Origin: a virus | IMG/VR virus record: IMGVR_UViG_3300033571_003959 | Span: 1 to 22,302 of that record | Strand: one strand, 5' to 3' | DNA length: 22,302 nt | Shown: positions 21,501 to 22,302 of the stretch, in pieces | Layout: the number at the start of each line of letters is the position of its first letter | Numbering within the stretch: position 1 is the first letter of the stretch | Notes under the pieces: model-generated | What the model saw: the letters and a program-made list of their open reading frames with translations, nothing else | What the model was told of the DNA's origin: nothing | The model's database searches: none | Program-made: the position numbers and the translations under genes

Positions 21501-22302
21501 GTCAGTTGCGTTGATTAAATCAGCTAACGCATTAGCATCGTTTACATCCATACCAAAGAAGTTACGGATTGAATCAACAAAACGATTGAAGTAACCGACT
21601 GGGCTTGGCTGCCCATACGCAGTTTTCAGGAATTCCTGCATTGCAGGGTCCGTCATGCCATAAGCTAAGAACTCACGTGGGTCATCAAAGATTTCACCAA
21701 ATCTAGCTAGGTTGGATATATGTGGGGGTAATTTATTTTGGTCAGCAAGTTCATTAAACCGGTCGCCTGCATTATTCATTACTTCTACAAGCTCATTAAA
21801 CGCACCGATTAAAGCTTTGTCGCTGTACTGCCCGTTGTCTATAGCTTGCTTAGCAAGCATGATCTTTCTGTTTGTTGCGGCGTGCAATAGCTCATGCAAC
21901 ATCGTAATGTTGTTAACACCTTGATCAGCACCAAAGGATGCGCCACGAACGTAGATTACTTTCTTCTTATCAAAATCACCTTCAACAAATACAGCACGTG
22001 CACGATTCCATTCACGTTCATAACGTGGGTTCTTCAGGAAGATGTCAGGTGTTGGTTGATTAGCTTCGACTACAACTATCTTTACATTGCCGACTGAACT
22101 ACGAATGCGCCGAGCCAATATCTTCTGGAACTCATTACCTGTTTTAATGATCTGGGTTATTGCTTGTGCACCGTTAGTTACTTTGCCTAACTTCTCGTCG
22201 GCTATGGTGTCGGCTGCCGCAGCTTCAATAGTTTTAGACATCGAAGACATGCCGATAGTCCCAGTCTTCTTGCGGAGTGCGTGTCCTTGCTCTGCATCTA
22301 CC
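18501..22302 (-). CDS. Giant virion-associated polyvalent protein with HExxH motif, 5' end outside window
   Basis: The minus-strand frame runs without stop from the window end (22302) to TAA at 18501-18503. An internal ATG lies at 22250, but 17 in-frame codons precede it, so the true start is likely outside. Numbering from that internal ATG (1249 residues), HELLH is at 119-123 within LHELLHAATN, a zinc-metallopeptidase-like motif. EIFDDPREFLAYGMTDP further on could supply a third ligand. A long helical region follows, then hydrophobic stretches (GRILLQFTMYPLHVTLFLL and GTLGTTFLLAGTPGLPMFST). Large phage proteins of this type are packaged in the virion and injected with the DNA ('large polyvalent proteins'). 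Confidence 0.82.
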   Translation of the reverse strand, partial: VDAEQGHALRKKTGTIGMSSMSKTIEAAAADTIADEKLGKVTNGAQAITQIIKTGNEFQKILARRIRSSVGNVKIVVVEANQPTPDIFLKNPRYEREWNRARAVFVEGDFDKKKVIYVRGASFGADQGVNNITMLHELLHAATNRKIMLAKQAIDNGQYSDKALIGAFNELVEVMNNAGDRFNELADQNKLPPHISNLARFGEIFDDPREFLAYGMTDPAMQEFLKTAYGQPSPVGYFNRFVDSIRNFFGMDVNDANALADLINATDSLLTAREVGKLEPLAPQVLAQTKEGEEDGEEAVRTQKEIDKETKINLEKIRLSRQAEELARDVSSLQGLRDPDKIIPSMQQIWKTATYQERKILVTLPTTEFLTSWAGEQIPQLKNINVLMEKMGGLTQQLLNSAAILAQTIHKAYKKDSTLQNKLEDVVYTATLDEIDPSDPNAKERSTELDKMYADLGFKGQQIYKLVKEHYENLSDYFSHLLDEQIINSNVSPEARDRLMAMVRTIYETGSKIKPYFPLVRRGDYWLAIGSGKHRQFYTFETLAQRNSAAEGFAKERRTPLQQLKEDQTFVLGNDIGSLRRASYDSSGLLKGMFDVIDSQDFTSPEAREELKDAVYQLYLNTMPEQSFRRQFITRKNITGFSTDLLRNISTTGVKMSTQLAKLKYSPLMRNSISAARDSIVGREELEPFVDEMQARINQMMNPEASGKLNAIGTFFNRASFIHYLSGMASALMQPVGVFQTGTNVLGARYGYTKATVELTRMLKVWDQYGVFRKNPDGSVSVVPPSIVNASGFSADEKRAVREMLGRDVSQSTYASALFGYSSVPTMEFDSAWGKTKRGAAMLTGGLMHTTERLSREMMFMASYRLNRKAGKPHEQAVDAAVIDTNEALGNYGQYNRPIFMQKGIGRILLQFTMYPLHVTLFLLRNFKRSLPLLNEEGKWEAAKMFYGTLGTTFLLAGTPGLPMFSTVMGFLGSFWKDEDKPEDLKDMDYETWWRTVWLPENLGYLKIGGVQLGDLVTKVVDRGAVNALTGLDIASRTSLNDLWLRDVKETKTLRESAIALAVEKAGPSANLVLAWADGIEAFMNGQYQKGVEKISPALLRNIVIANRLRTEGAMDSKGAEIIAKGGFTTGELIGRFVGFNSDILSNHQKLAFKMQAMDQRLNNERSKLLNNVGREYIELDNFDTDAAREKYLKRLDEVEKFNRKHPEYAIKPKNIKDSIEKRLKERGVAENWGGIRIDPKKATPQQKEAIINATKEIEERKRERE

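Noticed and set aside
1-22302. tRNA, rRNA, integrase, transposase or attachment site
   Set aside because: No cloverleaf-like sequence, no recombinase motifs and no long direct repeats were seen by eye; a computed search was not possible.

Overview
The window looks like part of a tailed-phage genome (Caudoviricetes). The evidence is a dense series of short, overlapping, mostly same-strand genes; a compact replication set (family A DNA polymerase, primase-helicase, SNF2-type helicase, two PD-(D/E)XK nucleases); and an opposing very large virion-type polyvalent protein with an HExxH motif. The host cannot be fixed. Three sigma70-like promoters and Shine-Dalgarno starts point to a bacterial host whose own RNA polymerase reads these genes. 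There are no tRNAs, rRNAs, integrase or CRISPR array.

Layout. (1) 1-1901, + strand: six small or unrecognised genes, packed start-to-stop. (2) 1913-7547: promoter P1 with a palindromic leader, then a MoxR/CobS-like AAA+ ATPase, a CobT-like protein with HExxH and von Willebrand A domains, and a DUF3150-like protein. Small unknown genes lie between and after them. The unit ends with a ribbon-helix-helix-like gene and a rho-independent terminator. (3) 7560-13655: promoter P2, a zinc-ribbon protein, a VRR-NUC nuclease, two tandem paralogues, DNA polymerase, a Cas4/RecB-like nuclease with four iron-sulphur-type cysteines, an HNH-like basic protein and a helicase. (4) 13652-18502: promoter P3 with a GC-rich leader that can fold, then a coiled-coil protein, a four-cysteine candidate ssDNA-binding protein, a helix-turn-helix protein and a 948-residue primase-helicase, ending in a second strong terminator. 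(5) 18501-22302, minus strand: the C-terminal 1266 codons of a giant virion-associated protein whose 5' end lies outside the window.

The most unusual signal is a 13-bp palindrome, CTAACAWTGTTAG. It occurs nine times without mismatch between 140 and 9692 and never in the remaining 12.6 kb. Copies lie in leaders, across a stop/start junction, beside a terminator and inside coding regions in two different reading frames, so protein coding does not explain them. The distribution resembles dispersed phage operators ('stoperators') or another DNA-binding-protein array. Five of the nine copies cover the leader and genes of the AAA+/VWA/DUF3150 module.

Working picture (inference): units 1 and 2 are probably early accessory functions under palindrome-based control, units 3 and 4 replicate and process phage DNA, and the minus-strand unit belongs to the late virion genes. 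No stretch over 300 bases lacks a gene; the longest gaps (about 110-150 bases) hold promoters, operators, a terminator or a structured leader.
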